Part shown: piece by piece, positions 1-10,800 of the stretch
Position numbering within the stretch: the first letter of the stretch is position 1
How the letters are laid out: the number at the start of each line of letters is the position of its first letter
Program-made: the position numbers and the translations under genes
Notes under the pieces: model-generated
Database searches by the model: none
Told to the model about the DNA's origin: nothing
What the model saw: only the letters and a program-made list of their open reading frames with translations
Assembly (NCBI RefSeq): GCF_003171515.1
Contig: NC_089395.1
Span: 496,001-560,000 of the forward strand
Length of the DNA: 64,000 nt
Direction: 5' to 3'
Origin: Pyrenophora tritici-repentis
Lineage: Eukaryota; Ascomycota; Dothideomycetes; Pleosporales; Pleosporaceae

Positions 1-38
1 CTCATGTCGATGAAATCTCCGAACGCCTTCTCTTCACC

Positions 39-1435
39 ATGTGCGACCAACAAGCCCAACAGGAAATTGCCCTCATTTCTCAGAACCATGGCACGATTCT
101 GGTAATTGTAGCTTGGTTCCTTGCCGGCTTGCTGGTGAGCCTCCCTTGTTGCCAGGCGACGAACAAGCTGACCGATGTGTAGGCTCTTTCAATCGTAGCA
201 AGAATCATCGCTCGATGCAAATTGGCACATCTTCGTCATCTGTCCTCGTCTGGCGATGTCGTCATCTTCATTGCGGGATTCTGTGCTCTGGCAAGCACGG
301 CCATCACCTCTACGGCCTACGACTGGGGTCTTGGAAAAAGAAGATGCCTATTGAGTGACAACGACATGCAAAACATTGAGCGCAAGCTCTTCATTTCGAC
401 AGTACTGTTTGTCTTGGCCATTGGCATCTCCAAGAGCTCGGTCCTGTTGTTCTTGTACCGCCTGGCACAGAGTACCTTGCGAAGGGTGTATGTGGCAATT
501 GTTGGTGCCCTTGTACTATTATGGACTATTGCTGTGTTGGCTATCATGGTCTTCCAATGCGAGATGCCAAATCCCTGGACGATATGGACAGGCAATTGTG
601 TTCCATTGGTATGTTCAACGTCTGGCACCAACTACATGTATCTAACAAATATTCAGGTGCAATTCTGGGTCATAGCCATCATCTTTGACATTGTCCTTGA
701 CACGGCTATGATGGTCCTTTCCGCTCATACCGTCTGGAAGCTACCCGAATCCCGTCGTCAGAAGATTTTGGCGACATTGGTTTTGTTACTACGGTCAATG
801 TAAGACTTTACCGTCGTCTTGTGATGAGTTATCTAACATTACCCTTAAGCTTGATCGTAGCATCAGTCATTCGCCTCATCTTCCTTGAGCAGGCTCTCAA
901 CCGCGATGCGGACCCAACTTTTGATTCGATACCCTACTTTACTACCACACAGGCCCATGGCACTCTCGCTGTCCTCCTAGCCTGTACACTGTGGCAAAAG
1001 CCCTACTCACGCCTTCAAGTGCTCCGAGCACCCAAACCCTCAGAACCACAGCTCGAGTCTGGGGACTTGAAATACTGGGCCGATACCACGGTCGGTACAC
1101 CATACGAATCATACAACTCATTAGCGGCGGATTTCCACATCATAAGAGAACCACTCCCATCCATACAGGCAAGCATGTCCATGCCAAACTCTCCCACAGT
1201 ATCGCATCGCTCGCTGGGCAAGAGCATCCTTCTACCGGATAAACCAACGCCAATGAGATACGGAATCCCACCGCCTAGACCACCACCACCGACCGATGAG
1301 CAAAGACCAGATCTCAGTATGTTTTATGGAACAACCATCACTATACAACAACCGCCCATGGTGACATTGCTTGGCAACCTGCCTGGACGGGACGTAAGAT
1401 TGGCGGGAAGAATCGAGAGGCCCAATGTGGCCTAG
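39..1435 (+). CDS. Fungal rhodopsin-like (Pth11/SAT4-type) seven-TM integral membrane protein
   Basis: Four exons: 39-134, 183-608, 657-799, 850-1435 (416 aa). Joining them gives an uninterrupted frame with the family pattern: TM1, then an R-x-x-x-R-C-K-L stretch after intron 1, the GD(V)VIF aspartate segment of TM2, the SKSSVLLFLYRL segment, a Trp/Cys pair in the loop (PNPWTIWTGNC), FWVIAIIFDIVLDTAMM, and ASVIRLIFLEQ. This matches the fungal rhodopsin domain family (PF20684), which includes Pth11-like putative receptors at the plasma membrane. Intron 2 (48 bp) keeps the frame open, so an unspliced copy would still read through. The C-terminal ~130 residues are polar, Pro-rich and probably cytosolic. 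The ATG at 39 is the first usable start, but the frame is open to the window edge, so more N-terminal sequence is possible. Ligand and role are unknown. Confidence 0.85.
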
Positions 1436-1969
1436 GAAAACTATACACGGCGTTTTGATTTATGATAAAATAGACGACGACGATACGCTGAATGTTCCTT
1501 GACCAAAAAAGCTGGTGGTAGACCCATGAAGCTTGTATTTTCTGTGCATATACTTGGATTTTTATTCTTAAACAAGATTTATTGACCAAATGGACTTTGC
1601 GGGGCATTGCGTACATCTAAGATGCCAGTAATTCGTCGTCTTGACAACTCGCAATGGTGGTGCAGCGCATCAGTCTGAAGTCTGAATTGATGTTGGTTCA
1701 GGGTCTCTAGCGCGGATCTCGGGACGCGCCGTCTCGGTGCATTGTGCCTTCACTCTTGGCTGAAGCTCTTGGACACCTCGAACGAGTCATACACGCATGT
1801 GTTGATTGTTAAACTCCTTGGCATGCGCTTCTTGAAGATGTTCGGCTATGCGGCACGCTGTCAAACGCCCAGCCAGGACGTGCTCCACGAGCGAATATGC
1901 TCCGACTAGGACGACGCGTAATTCCTATCCACTCTATACCATTTACCGGCTTCGACCAGTGCAGGACGC
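1436..1969. other. Intergenic, 3' flank of the rhodopsin-like gene and promoter of the ATPase gene
   Basis: No frame here has family similarity or splice structure that I can support. It holds the terminator side of the upstream gene and the promoter of the next gene on the same strand. The short open frames are low-quality shadows. Confidence 0.6.
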
Positions 1970-3623
1970 ATGAGACGCTCATTACAACGTGTTCGACGTG
2001 GTACATAATCTCACTCGATATCAGTTGCGACGAAAGCTAACAATTGCAGGATGGCTCCTCTTGCCCCTCAGCAGACACCCCGCTCGCTTTCGATCCACGC
2101 CGTTCATCCTTCAGCCTTTAGATAACCATGCTACGCCCAAAGAAGCACAAAAGGATAGCCAGCCCAATGGTGACAAGCAAGAACGAAGCAAGTTCGCTCG
2201 AAGCGTCCTCGAAGGCAGCACCGTGGCTCTGATATCACTCTTTGGGCTGGGCCTTGGCGGCTACGCATACAGCTTATTCTACAAGCATACCATGGCAAAG
2301 AAGATTGAAAATGCCTTTGCAACAGGCTATAGCTCACAAGAGCGCGTCGCTCTCGGTCGCATCTCGTACGGTACGGAACCAGAAAAGATACAGGAGATTG
2401 TGGAGAGAGAATATTGGGTTCCACGAGCTGAGCAGGAGGAAATCGATAATATTGTGAATGGGAAAGCAAGAGGACGGTATTATCTCGTGATTGGAGAACG
2501 AGGTACGGGCAAGAGAGCGCTGCTCCTGCAAGCTATGCGGAAGGTCAATGGCGATGGTATTGCTATGTTAGAAGCACACAACGACCTAGAAGTCTTCCGC
2601 ACGCGGCTAGGAAAAGCCATAGACTACGAGTTCCATGAAGATTATATCGGAGGGCTATTCAGCATCAGAGGTCCAAGAGACAGCTCGCCACTACTAGACA
2701 TCGAAAGAGCGCTCAATCAAATGGAAAAGGTAGCCCTGCGACTACGAAAACGACGCGGCAAACCTCTCCTCATGATCATCAACAACATCCACCTCTTCAA
2801 AGACGACGAAGCCGGAAAACACCTCCTAGAAATCCTCCAGCAGCGAGCAGAAATCTGGGCCGGCAACGAGCTCGTCACCACAGTCTTTACCTCTGACGAA
2901 TTCTGGACCCTAGAACGCCTCACCCCACACGCCACGGACATGCACGTCCTGAACATCCGCGACGTCCGCAAAGACGTCGTCACAAAAGCACTGAAACAGT
3001 ACCGCGCTCGCTACCACAACGAAGACGTGCCGCAGAATATCCTAGACCACGTCTTTGCTCAAGTCGGCGGCCGCCTGATTTTCCTAAACCAAGTCGCTAA
3101 ATCACGCGATATGCTGGATACGTGCGAGCAAATCAACAGGAGAGAGAAATCTTGGTTTTTGAATAACTGCTGGATATTAGGTGATTCCATGGATGACGAC
3201 GTGGAGGAACAGCAGAAATACTGCGCTGCTGCCATCATCCTCGCCCGCGCTCTTGTCCTCCGAGAAAAACCCTTACCCCCATCTCCATCCCCCTCTTCTT
3301 CCCCCCAACAATTCTCCCTCCCCCAAATCCCCCTCCATGAAGCCCGCCAGATTATAACACGCGCGGATTTCATCCACCTCTTCGACCACATCAACGTCTT
3401 CCACATTGATGCGCACGGCATGGTGCGCGCAGACTCGGTGCCTATGCAAAACGCGTTTCGCGATGTGGTGCTGCAACCGGGGTTCGAGCAGCATTTGATG
3501 GCGACGCTGAATCGGTTGGATGAGCTGGAGAGTTTGGCGAGGACGAGGGAGGTTGCGGTTAGAGAGGCGCCGGGGAGGAGCGGGGGCGTGGTGCCTGTGC
3601 AGGAGTTTTGTGCGAAGCTTTGA
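1970..3623 (+). CDS. Mitochondrial P-loop AAA-type ATPase with fungal C-terminal winged-helix domain
   Basis: Two exons, 1970-2000 and 2050-3623 (534 aa). The 49-bp intron (GTACAT donor, GCTAAC branch, TTGCAG acceptor) joins ATG AGA CGC... to the long frame. The result is an Arg-rich, acid-free N-terminus (MRRSLQRVRR, then HPARFRS), a classic mitochondrial presequence. Without this exon the long frame has no ATG until about 2291. A likely single membrane helix lies near residues 66-86 (VALISLFGLGLGGYAYSLFY). The Walker A motif is GERGTGKRA near residue 157 and Walker B is LLMIINNIHLF near 249. The C-terminal third fits the winged-helix region of fungal 'AAA protein C-terminal winged helix' proteins. 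A Pro/Ser-rich insert (PPSPSPSSSPQ) precedes it. Role inferred: membrane-anchored ATPase of the inner mitochondrial membrane; substrate unknown. Confidence 0.85.
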
Positions 3624-4639
3624 GCGGTGGGAGGGGGGGGGATGAATAGGCGGGATGGTTTACTGAGTTGTGTGTACTTTGGGGATAAAGTTGTAATTGT
3701 CTACCCTATTGAATCAATCTTTTCATAAACAATGTTCTTGAGTTTGGACGGCATACTGTACCACTGCAGTAAAACAGCCCATGGAATATGTCGCCCATGA
3801 CACACAAAATAGCACATCACCTCGCAAACCACACTGCGTGGCAACACCATTGCACAGATAAAGCTACACTGTCCACCTCTAACAACACTTCACTCCCCTT
3901 TCAATCAACGGTAAGCGACATTAGTCTGCAAGCCTCTATTTTCAGATCTAATAGATATCTACGTCTATGCCAGCCACAAAACCTAATCTATGTCCTCTTT
4001 TCTTCTTTTCTTCTTGTCATTTACGATATGATAATACAAACATCTTGCCTCTCCTTCCGGTCCTCAAAGTGCCAGTGTGAAATGTAGCGGAATCGTGAAA
4101 CCAGATATCTGTGTGGTCTTCTCCTTCTGCTTTTTTCCTCCTCTCCGTCATTCCCCTTCAATGTGCTTGACACTGGGCTATTTTCACAGCTAACAGCGGC
4201 GTTATTGTGCACTCACCTTCTCCGCACCCGTCTAACTCGCCCAAACTACCACATGACAGTCTAGTGTAGACATACAAATCACAGAGAGGAGTGCGCGGCC
4301 ATGGTAATGGTAATAGTAAGTAGGTACCCGACAAAGTTCACCCCCCTAATATTGCCAGGTTCACGCCATGATCGTCTCAATGTCACCGTTGTGTTGCAAA
4401 CGATGATCCGAAACGATCATGTGTTGACTTAGCAGTCCGAGGGAACGAGACTTTTGGGGGAGGGGGTATTATGTCGATTGAATCGACGGCGGATATACCT
4501 ATTGGGAATCCTCGTATGGGTGACCGAGGCCCGTATGTGGTGATTTTGGGCGGGATGGTATGGCTATGGCGTGCTCTGTCTCTCTGTGTTTCTCAGGGCT
4601 GGTCGGGTTGTGGTTGTACGGTAGCATGACTAACATGCA
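3624..4639. other. Convergent intergenic spacer
   Basis: About 1 kb between the stops of two converging genes; it should hold both 3' UTRs. I see a G-run at 3631-3640, pyrimidine-rich patches near 3990-4020 and 4120-4145, and a weak inverted repeat (ATGATCGT at 4368-4375, ACGATCAT at 4413-4420). No gene is supported. Confidence 0.6.
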
Positions 4640-6500
4640 TCAATGAGGTTCACTCCTCCCATGAGTTTCTTTTGGCACTTCCAACGTATCACGTCGTTTA
4701 GGCAATTCCACGGGACTAGTATCGCGGCGGGGTAAATCATGAACAGGTGACGTTGGTGACGCACTCTCCTCAATACCAGATCTGATGCTTGCCGTATACG
4801 TGCTACCCGCTCTATCTTTGCGAAGCTGGCTAAACGTTCGACTGATGCGGTCCAGATCAGGATTGCGAAACTCTTCTCCTGGTATTCCTGGAAATCCGTG
4901 CATGTCTTCGTTGGTGCTGTGAGAGCTGGGGTCGAGCTTTTCGTGGACAGTGTCGCCTAGGTAATTGCCGGCCGAGGTTAACCATTTACGCACTTTGTAC
5001 CTGCCTGCAGTTGGTAAGTTGTTTTGGCGGTCATTCTGGTGGTATTCCTGCGAAGTATCGTCTGGGTAGTTCCGGTCAGAGACTGGGTGCGTGATGGTAG
5101 GGATGAGTCCAATGTCATTCGGCGATTCCGAACGTATGCCTAGTCCATCACCCCCCATATTCCCGTTTGGGATAGAATTTCCGGAGGATGGCGGACGCGG
5201 AGAAGGTTGCCTTTCGCTGCTGTGGCTGTGGGGTGACGCGTTTGAATTCTCGTATCTCACCGGACGTTTTCCCTGGGCCGCAATGTCGTCGTCACCACCA
5301 ATGGACCATAGCAGATACAAGGACCCCAGCCCAGCTAGTATAGTTCCAGCTATTGGCGACCATTGGCCTGCGCGTGATGTTAGTATCAGCATCAGGATTG
5401 CTTGACTCTTCTTACCGATAGAGGCCATGGGCTCCGTCATGTATAACACTTGTGGACTGAAGAAGTTTGCTTCACCGACGCCGATAATGGTGAGGATGAC
5501 ACCCCCGAAGAGGGGAATCTCTATCACGCTTAGGAATGATCTCACGACATTATTGATGCCCTTCAGCTCTCGGACAGTGATGTTGGCGCCCTCAATTTGA
5601 GCATCCAACTCCTCCACATGCCGACGCCTCTTCCAATTGAGATCTAGAACTTTATCCCAAGTAAAGATCAGCGAAAGAATGCCCGGTATGCAAAACCCAG
5701 CGGCTAGTAGCATGGCGGTATTGAAGGTTAAAATCCTTGGCGCTGGGATAACGTAGATGTTGTTGGCTGCTCCACCTCGCATAATCGAGAAGGGGCCTCT
5801 AGTCTCATCGCATATCAGGCCGCAAGAGGCATTCCCGTACGGAAATTTGGCCGGGTTGGGCAGGAGTGGAGTCCCATGATCGTCGCTACTACAGTCCGTG
5901 GTAGTCACTCGATAGAACTCGACACAGAGAGCCAATAGGCCCATGAGAATGAGAATAGTCCACAGAAAAATGATGTTTCTTCCCGGAGCATGGAAGTAGG
6001 TAGCAGACAGCCGCACTGTTAAAGGTGCGGCCAGTATTCCAATTGCGCAAAATTGCAGAGCGCCTAGAGTATCCATATCGATTCCGCCTGGATGAGTAGC
6101 TGTTAGCCAAGGTAGCCAAGATGGTGTGTTATGGTTGCGGTGGGCAATGCTGACCATTGGTATGCGCAGAGGCGAGCACGATGCCCTGGAGAGCCGAAAC
6201 AGCGGGCAGAATCAACACAGCAGCTAAACAAGTATTCCGCAACCATTCTGCTTTGCGGAAAGCTACACAGGCGGCCACAAGGATGTAGTACAGAATCTGG
6301 AATCATGTGTGAGCGGTCTGATAGGTTCGGGTTGCACTGCGAGGCGGTATGGAGATACTGACACGCGAACCAGCACCATAGTTGGACGATATTGGCCAGG
6401 CGCAAACGACTTGCAGCGTGACGCTGGCAGGTGGAGCTGTGGAAGTGGGCGTTGCGATGTTACTCGTGGTAAAGTTGAATAACGTTTGATTAACCGACAT
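4640..6500 (-). CDS. Conserved fungal multipass membrane protein of unknown function
   Basis: Four exons on the minus strand: 6500-6363, 6296-6155, 6087-5416, 5367-4640 (559 aa). Splicing restores a continuous series of hydrophobic helices. The short exon 2 encodes YYILVAACVAFRKAEWLR and a following helix, and joins in phase to GGIDMDTLGALQFCAIG. The third intron (48 bp) is a multiple of three and open in frame, so it could be mistaken for coding. I count about seven to eight likely TM segments in the first ~350 residues, followed by a ~200-residue hydrophilic tail rich in Ser, Pro, Asn and Asp. Two introns use GTCAG donors. The extracellular N-terminus has several N-x-T/S sites. I do not recognise a named family. 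A membrane sensor or channel-like role is possible but not shown. The gene is divergent from the ArsB-like permease. Confidence 0.8.
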
Positions 6501-7325
6501 GCTTCGACAGTGCAGTCTTCGGCGGACGCGATAGACCCGTTACATAGTGGTTGTCGTGAAGAAAGGGCAAAGGCATAGTTTCGCGTGCAGCGCATGCAGG
6601 CAAGACTCGGTTCCATAAGACGTGCATGGAGATCGCTCGAATAATCCGGGGCGGTGACAGATGTCATTTCTGTCATCCACCGGTGTACCATCGCGGAATA
6701 GTGCAGCGCGGGGTGAGGCGCGAGAGGCTGAGTCGCGGGCGAAGTAGGGTGTGACCTGCCCAGGCAGGTATTTCGCAAACGACGTCACACATAAACTCGC
6801 GGCCGGACATGACAATAAAGCGTCGTTATCGACAAGACGTCATTAGCATCGGTCTGCAAATTTGCGAATGGCGCAGAGCTATACTGGCTGGTGTTTTAGG
6901 TCGTCGTATTGCTTGGTTGACTACGCCGATGGAGGACAAGACCAGCAGCCCGAATGGCCAGGGACCCCGTCTGGGCGCCGAGATGCAAGGCTTGAGCCAC
7001 TATACCAGCACCAGAATCCAACACTGCCACCTAGCTCATATCCGCCGGCATTATACAAGAGCCTCACTTGCCTGCCATGTTCGTATCGCGCCGTCATTAT
7101 CTTTGGGCGTTGATCGTTGCGAACCCAATCAAGCTTTTCGGACCCAACGTACCGTGCACTGCGGCTCCCTGATCGACTGTTAGACCTTGCGAGCGCATGT
7201 ACCCCTCAATCGGCCCTTAAGGGAAAAATCGGGGCCAAGTACCTCAACCGCCGGGAGGCGTTGTAAGACCCTTATATTCAGACCACTCTGCAGTGTGGCT
7301 TTTCAGCATTGCTACAAGGCCCAAC
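6501..7325. other. Divergent promoter region between membrane protein and permease genes
   Basis: 825 bp between two divergent starts, so both promoters lie here. There is no supported gene; the overlapping open frames are upstream shadows. An AT-rich patch at 7271-7280 (CTTATATTC) could act as a TATA-like element for the permease gene. Confidence 0.55.
6781..6842. promoter_or_regulatory. Two GACGTCA (CRE/ATF-like) motifs in the divergent promoter
   Basis: GACGTCA occurs at 6781-6787 and again at 6836-6842, in the same orientation, within the shared promoter. This core is bound by fungal bZIP/ATF factors such as Atf1, which acts downstream of Hog1-type kinases. Seen: the two motifs. Inferred: that they are functional. 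Confidence 0.3.
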
Positions 7326-9500
7326 ATGTTTACTCAGCGTGCCACCGAGGAGACGGAGAGACCAGACCTTGATACTAGCAAGATCAAAGAATGGCGTTCA
7401 ATAGTCACACTAATAGTCTTTATCCTAACGAGTAAGTCGAGTGAATGCTCATCATAGATCCCAGCTAACTGTCGATATCTGCAGACATTAATGTCTTGTT
7501 TCCTTTCCACATACCCATTTACGCTCCTAGGATACTATGGACTCTGTTCCTCAACACGTGCAGTGCATTGCGCATCATCCCGCCAGCACAGCATCCTACG
7601 CGAGTCCGGAATGGCAAGCTTGGCGCCTTTGTGCGCTTCGACTTTCCCATGAACTTCATCACTGCTCCTCTGATAGCCGACCTCTTCTTGCTTGCCATTC
7701 TCGCTATTGGCAAGAAGGAGGTATCCGGAGGTACTCTCGGAGACCAGGGCATCGTACCATACGACATCATGCTCTTCTTCCTCTCCCTTGCTTACATCGC
7801 CATTTCCGTCGACGCCTCTGGTCTGATTAGGTGGCTGGCCTTCAAGGTCTTGCAAAAGGGAGGCAAAGTCGGTCATCGGCTTTTCTTCTACTTGTACGCC
7901 TTTTTCTTCTTGCTTACCATGTGCATTGGCAACGATCCTATCATCTTGTCTGGTACCGCCTTTCTCTCATACATGACGCGTGTATCGAGCAACATCAAGC
8001 ACCCGAGAGCATGGATTTTCACACAATTCTCCGTCGCAAATATCGCCTCTGCAATCCTGGTTTCGTCCAACCCTACGAATCTTGTCTTGGCAGGCGCGTT
8101 CAAGATCACCTTCATCAAGTACACGGCAAACATCATCGTGCCAGTTCTGGTTACAGGTGTCGTACTGTATCCTTTCTTGCTCTACATCATCTTCCACGAC
8201 GAATCTCTCATTCCATCTTCTATCAAGATGGAGGATCTCCCAGATGAACTCAAGGTATGTACGACGGAAGTGTACACCATCACGTGATATCTAACACGTG
8301 ATTAGAACAAGAAACCAGTCAACCCAAACATCCCCTACGCCAAGGGTGCTCCGGAAGACAATGAAAGAGATCCTGATGAGACCACTGAAGAAGAAAAGGT
8401 ACAAGGACTCGAAGAGATTCTGAATCCCTTCCTCGACAAGAGCGGTGCAATGTTCGGCGCAGCCATCATGGCAGCAACACTAGTGACCGTTCTCGCCATC
8501 AACGCCGCATCTCAAAGCTCGCACGAACGACCAGTCTTCTGGGTCACACTACCGGCTGCCACAATCATGCTAATCTTCGACCTCACAATGGGCTGGCGCA
8601 ACCGCGAAGAGACGCGCAAGATCGCGCACGAAGGACGCCAAAGAGCAGAAACCGCACAGGCCGAAAGAGAAGAAGCAAGACGCCGTTCCATCGTCCAAGG
8701 CAGCCTAGACATGCACACGCTAAACGAAAAACCACACTCCCTCTCCGAAGTACCCGCCCACATCCTCCACACCAAAGCCCCCGAACCCACCCCAACCTCC
8801 TCCGACAGCGAGAAATCCCCACACTCTCACAACAAACCCGAACCCACCACCCTCTCCACCCTCATCACCAACCGCTACAAATGGGCGCAGGAAACTTTCC
8901 CAACCACAATGACAGTCTTCCACCACCTACCCCTTGCCCTCGTCCCCTTTGCCTTTTGCATGTTCGTCCTCGTCCAGGCCCTCGTCACAAAAGGCTGGGT
9001 CCCCGTCTTCGCCCACGCCTGGGACCACTGGGTGGAGAAAACAGGCACCGTCGGCGCAATCGGCGGCATGGGCTTCGTATCCGTTATCCTGTGTAATTTT
9101 GCCGGCACGAACATCGGCACTACGATTTTAATCTCTAGGGTCGTGCAGGCGTGGCAGGAGATTCATGTTAGGAATGGGATTCCGATTTCTGATCGGACTT
9201 TTTGGGGCACCATTTATGTAAGTTGTCACATGGGGGTTTTTTGGGAAGAGGGAATGTTTTTGCTAATGTTGTGGATAGGCTATGGCGATTGGTGTCAACT
9301 ATGGCGCGTTTAGTTTGGCGTTTAGTGCGTCATTGGCTGGAATGCTGTGGCGCGATATTTTGGGTCGAAAACACATTCGTGTTGGTGGATTAGAGTTTGC
9401 ACGCGTCAACCTTCCTATTATTGCGATTACCATGGTTGTTGGGCTTGTTGTGCTGGTTGCGGAGATTTATATCATGAGGACTGATGCGCCGTATAGCTAA
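7326..9500 (+). CDS. ArsB/CitMHS-type anion permease (citrate transporter-like domain)
   Basis: Four exons: 7326-7431, 7485-8254, 8306-9217, 9279-9500 (669 aa). All junctions keep phase; exon 1 joins through ACG A|AC to NINVLFPFHIP. The protein has ~12 hydrophobic segments in two halves. Each half carries a re-entrant-like Asn/Asp/Thr motif: CIGNDPIILSGTAFLSY and SSNPTNLVLAG in the first half, NFAGTNIGTTILISR in the second. These are typical of the ion transporter superfamily members ArsB and CitMHS (PF03600). A ~250-residue insertion between the halves includes a charged stretch (REETRKIAHEGRQRAE) and a Pro/Ser-rich loop, which is common in the fungal branch. It should move an anion (arsenite, a carboxylate or similar) across the plasma or vacuolar membrane; the substrate cannot be told from sequence. 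Confidence 0.85.
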
Positions 9501-10800
9501 CGATGATGGCTGGAATTGGTGATATTTTGATGGGAGGTGGTTTTAGACAAAAGAATTGGTTTTATCTTAGTTATATATCATGGTGAGTCCACGGCTGGGA
9601 TTCGTCGCAGTCTGGTTGGATTCCAGTAGCCGTTCGATGTTGCGCCAAGTCTCTTCCGTGCCGGTGACCTGCTTGTACAGTTGGTTCACGACTGCCTTTA
9701 GGGATGCGCACCAATCTGATGGCAAGCCCCTATCTGGCGTCAACATCAGAACATAGGAGAGGAACAAAATCCCCCCACTGTCTCATACTAACCCTCCTCT
9801 TTCCTTCAAGCACCTGTTACCTGGAGATATGCTCTTCAACGCAATACATTCAATAGACAAGGAAACTGCTACAATGGCAGATAAAGACTGGTTTGTTTGT
9901 CAGACAGCGGCGGGAGGAAGAAGCTGGAGTAGTTAGATATATGCTAGTGTAGACGAGTGTGATGAAAGGAATTGAGGGGCGGAGGTTGATGTATGTAAAG
10001 GGAGTTATGTGAATATAGAAGTGTATAGGGCGGAGTATGCGGGGGCTAGAGGGGTTGAGAGAGGTGTTGATGTGGTGGAACAGAAGGAGAGCGAGGGAGG
10101 GGAAGTGGCTGAGAGAGGGAAAGAGTAGGAGCTTCTAGATAGAGAAGGAATAAAATGGAGAGCTTATTAAAGCAGGGTGAAAGCCAGGTAGACAGCGTAA
10201 TGGAAACAGCTAGACATCAGCTTCAGCACATCAGAAGTAAGCAAAGCAGAAGAACAGCAGCATATCATCGCAACACGAAACTCGTGTCACCAAAAAGTCC
10301 TCTCGTTTGATTGTCATTAACCTCGACAGCAACATACGTGATGAAACGTAGTACGTGAAAATGTGCCCAATCTACCAACACAAGAAAAGACCAAACCATC
10401 TCCACCCCCGTCCCCATCCCGCAAAACAAAACAATAACGATTATTCAAGGAAAAAAAAGCGAGTGTATGTACCACGAAACACACAGAGAGAGACAGAGAG
10501 AGAACAGCCCTCTGTTTTATAACGCCACCAGAAGGTAGAAACCCTTACTTAGCCCAGATAATTTTTGTATGAACCCCTAAACCACTAGCCAATGAAAATA
10601 TCAAGTAAAACCAACCCATTTACCCACCAGCGCCATGCTTTGCTATTTACACGAGAGAAAGGTCGAGAGGGAAAGAAAGAAAATGCAAAAGCGAGAATTA
10701 TTGAGTAATCATGATTAGAAAGGTAGCGATTAGCTGGTATTGTTCGTGCGTAGATTTCGTCAAATGGGCTTTGGAAGAAGAACGGGAAAGCTAGCCACGG
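9501..10800. other. Convergent intergenic region with a purine-rich tract
   Basis: 1.3 kb between the permease stop and the SLN1-like stop. A GA-rich tract runs from about 10020 to 10150 and (GA)n occurs near 10482-10502. It probably holds the long 3' UTR of the SLN1-like gene. A small candidate gene (9567-9849, minus) is listed separately; nothing else is supported. Confidence 0.5.
9567..9849 (-). CDS. Candidate small protein, 63 aa, two exons
   Basis: A possible minus-strand gene: exon 9849-9821 (MYCVEEHIS...), intron 9820-9730 (GTAACA donor, GTTGAC branch, GATAG acceptor, 91 bp), exon 9729-9567. The phase matches (2+1). The second exon reads GLPSDWCASLKAVVNQLYKQ and continues as a charged helix with C/G-ending codons like those of neighbouring genes; that is why I do not treat it as noise. 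The family is not recognised. It could be a real small protein, the relic 3' end of a larger gene, or chance. Confidence 0.3.
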
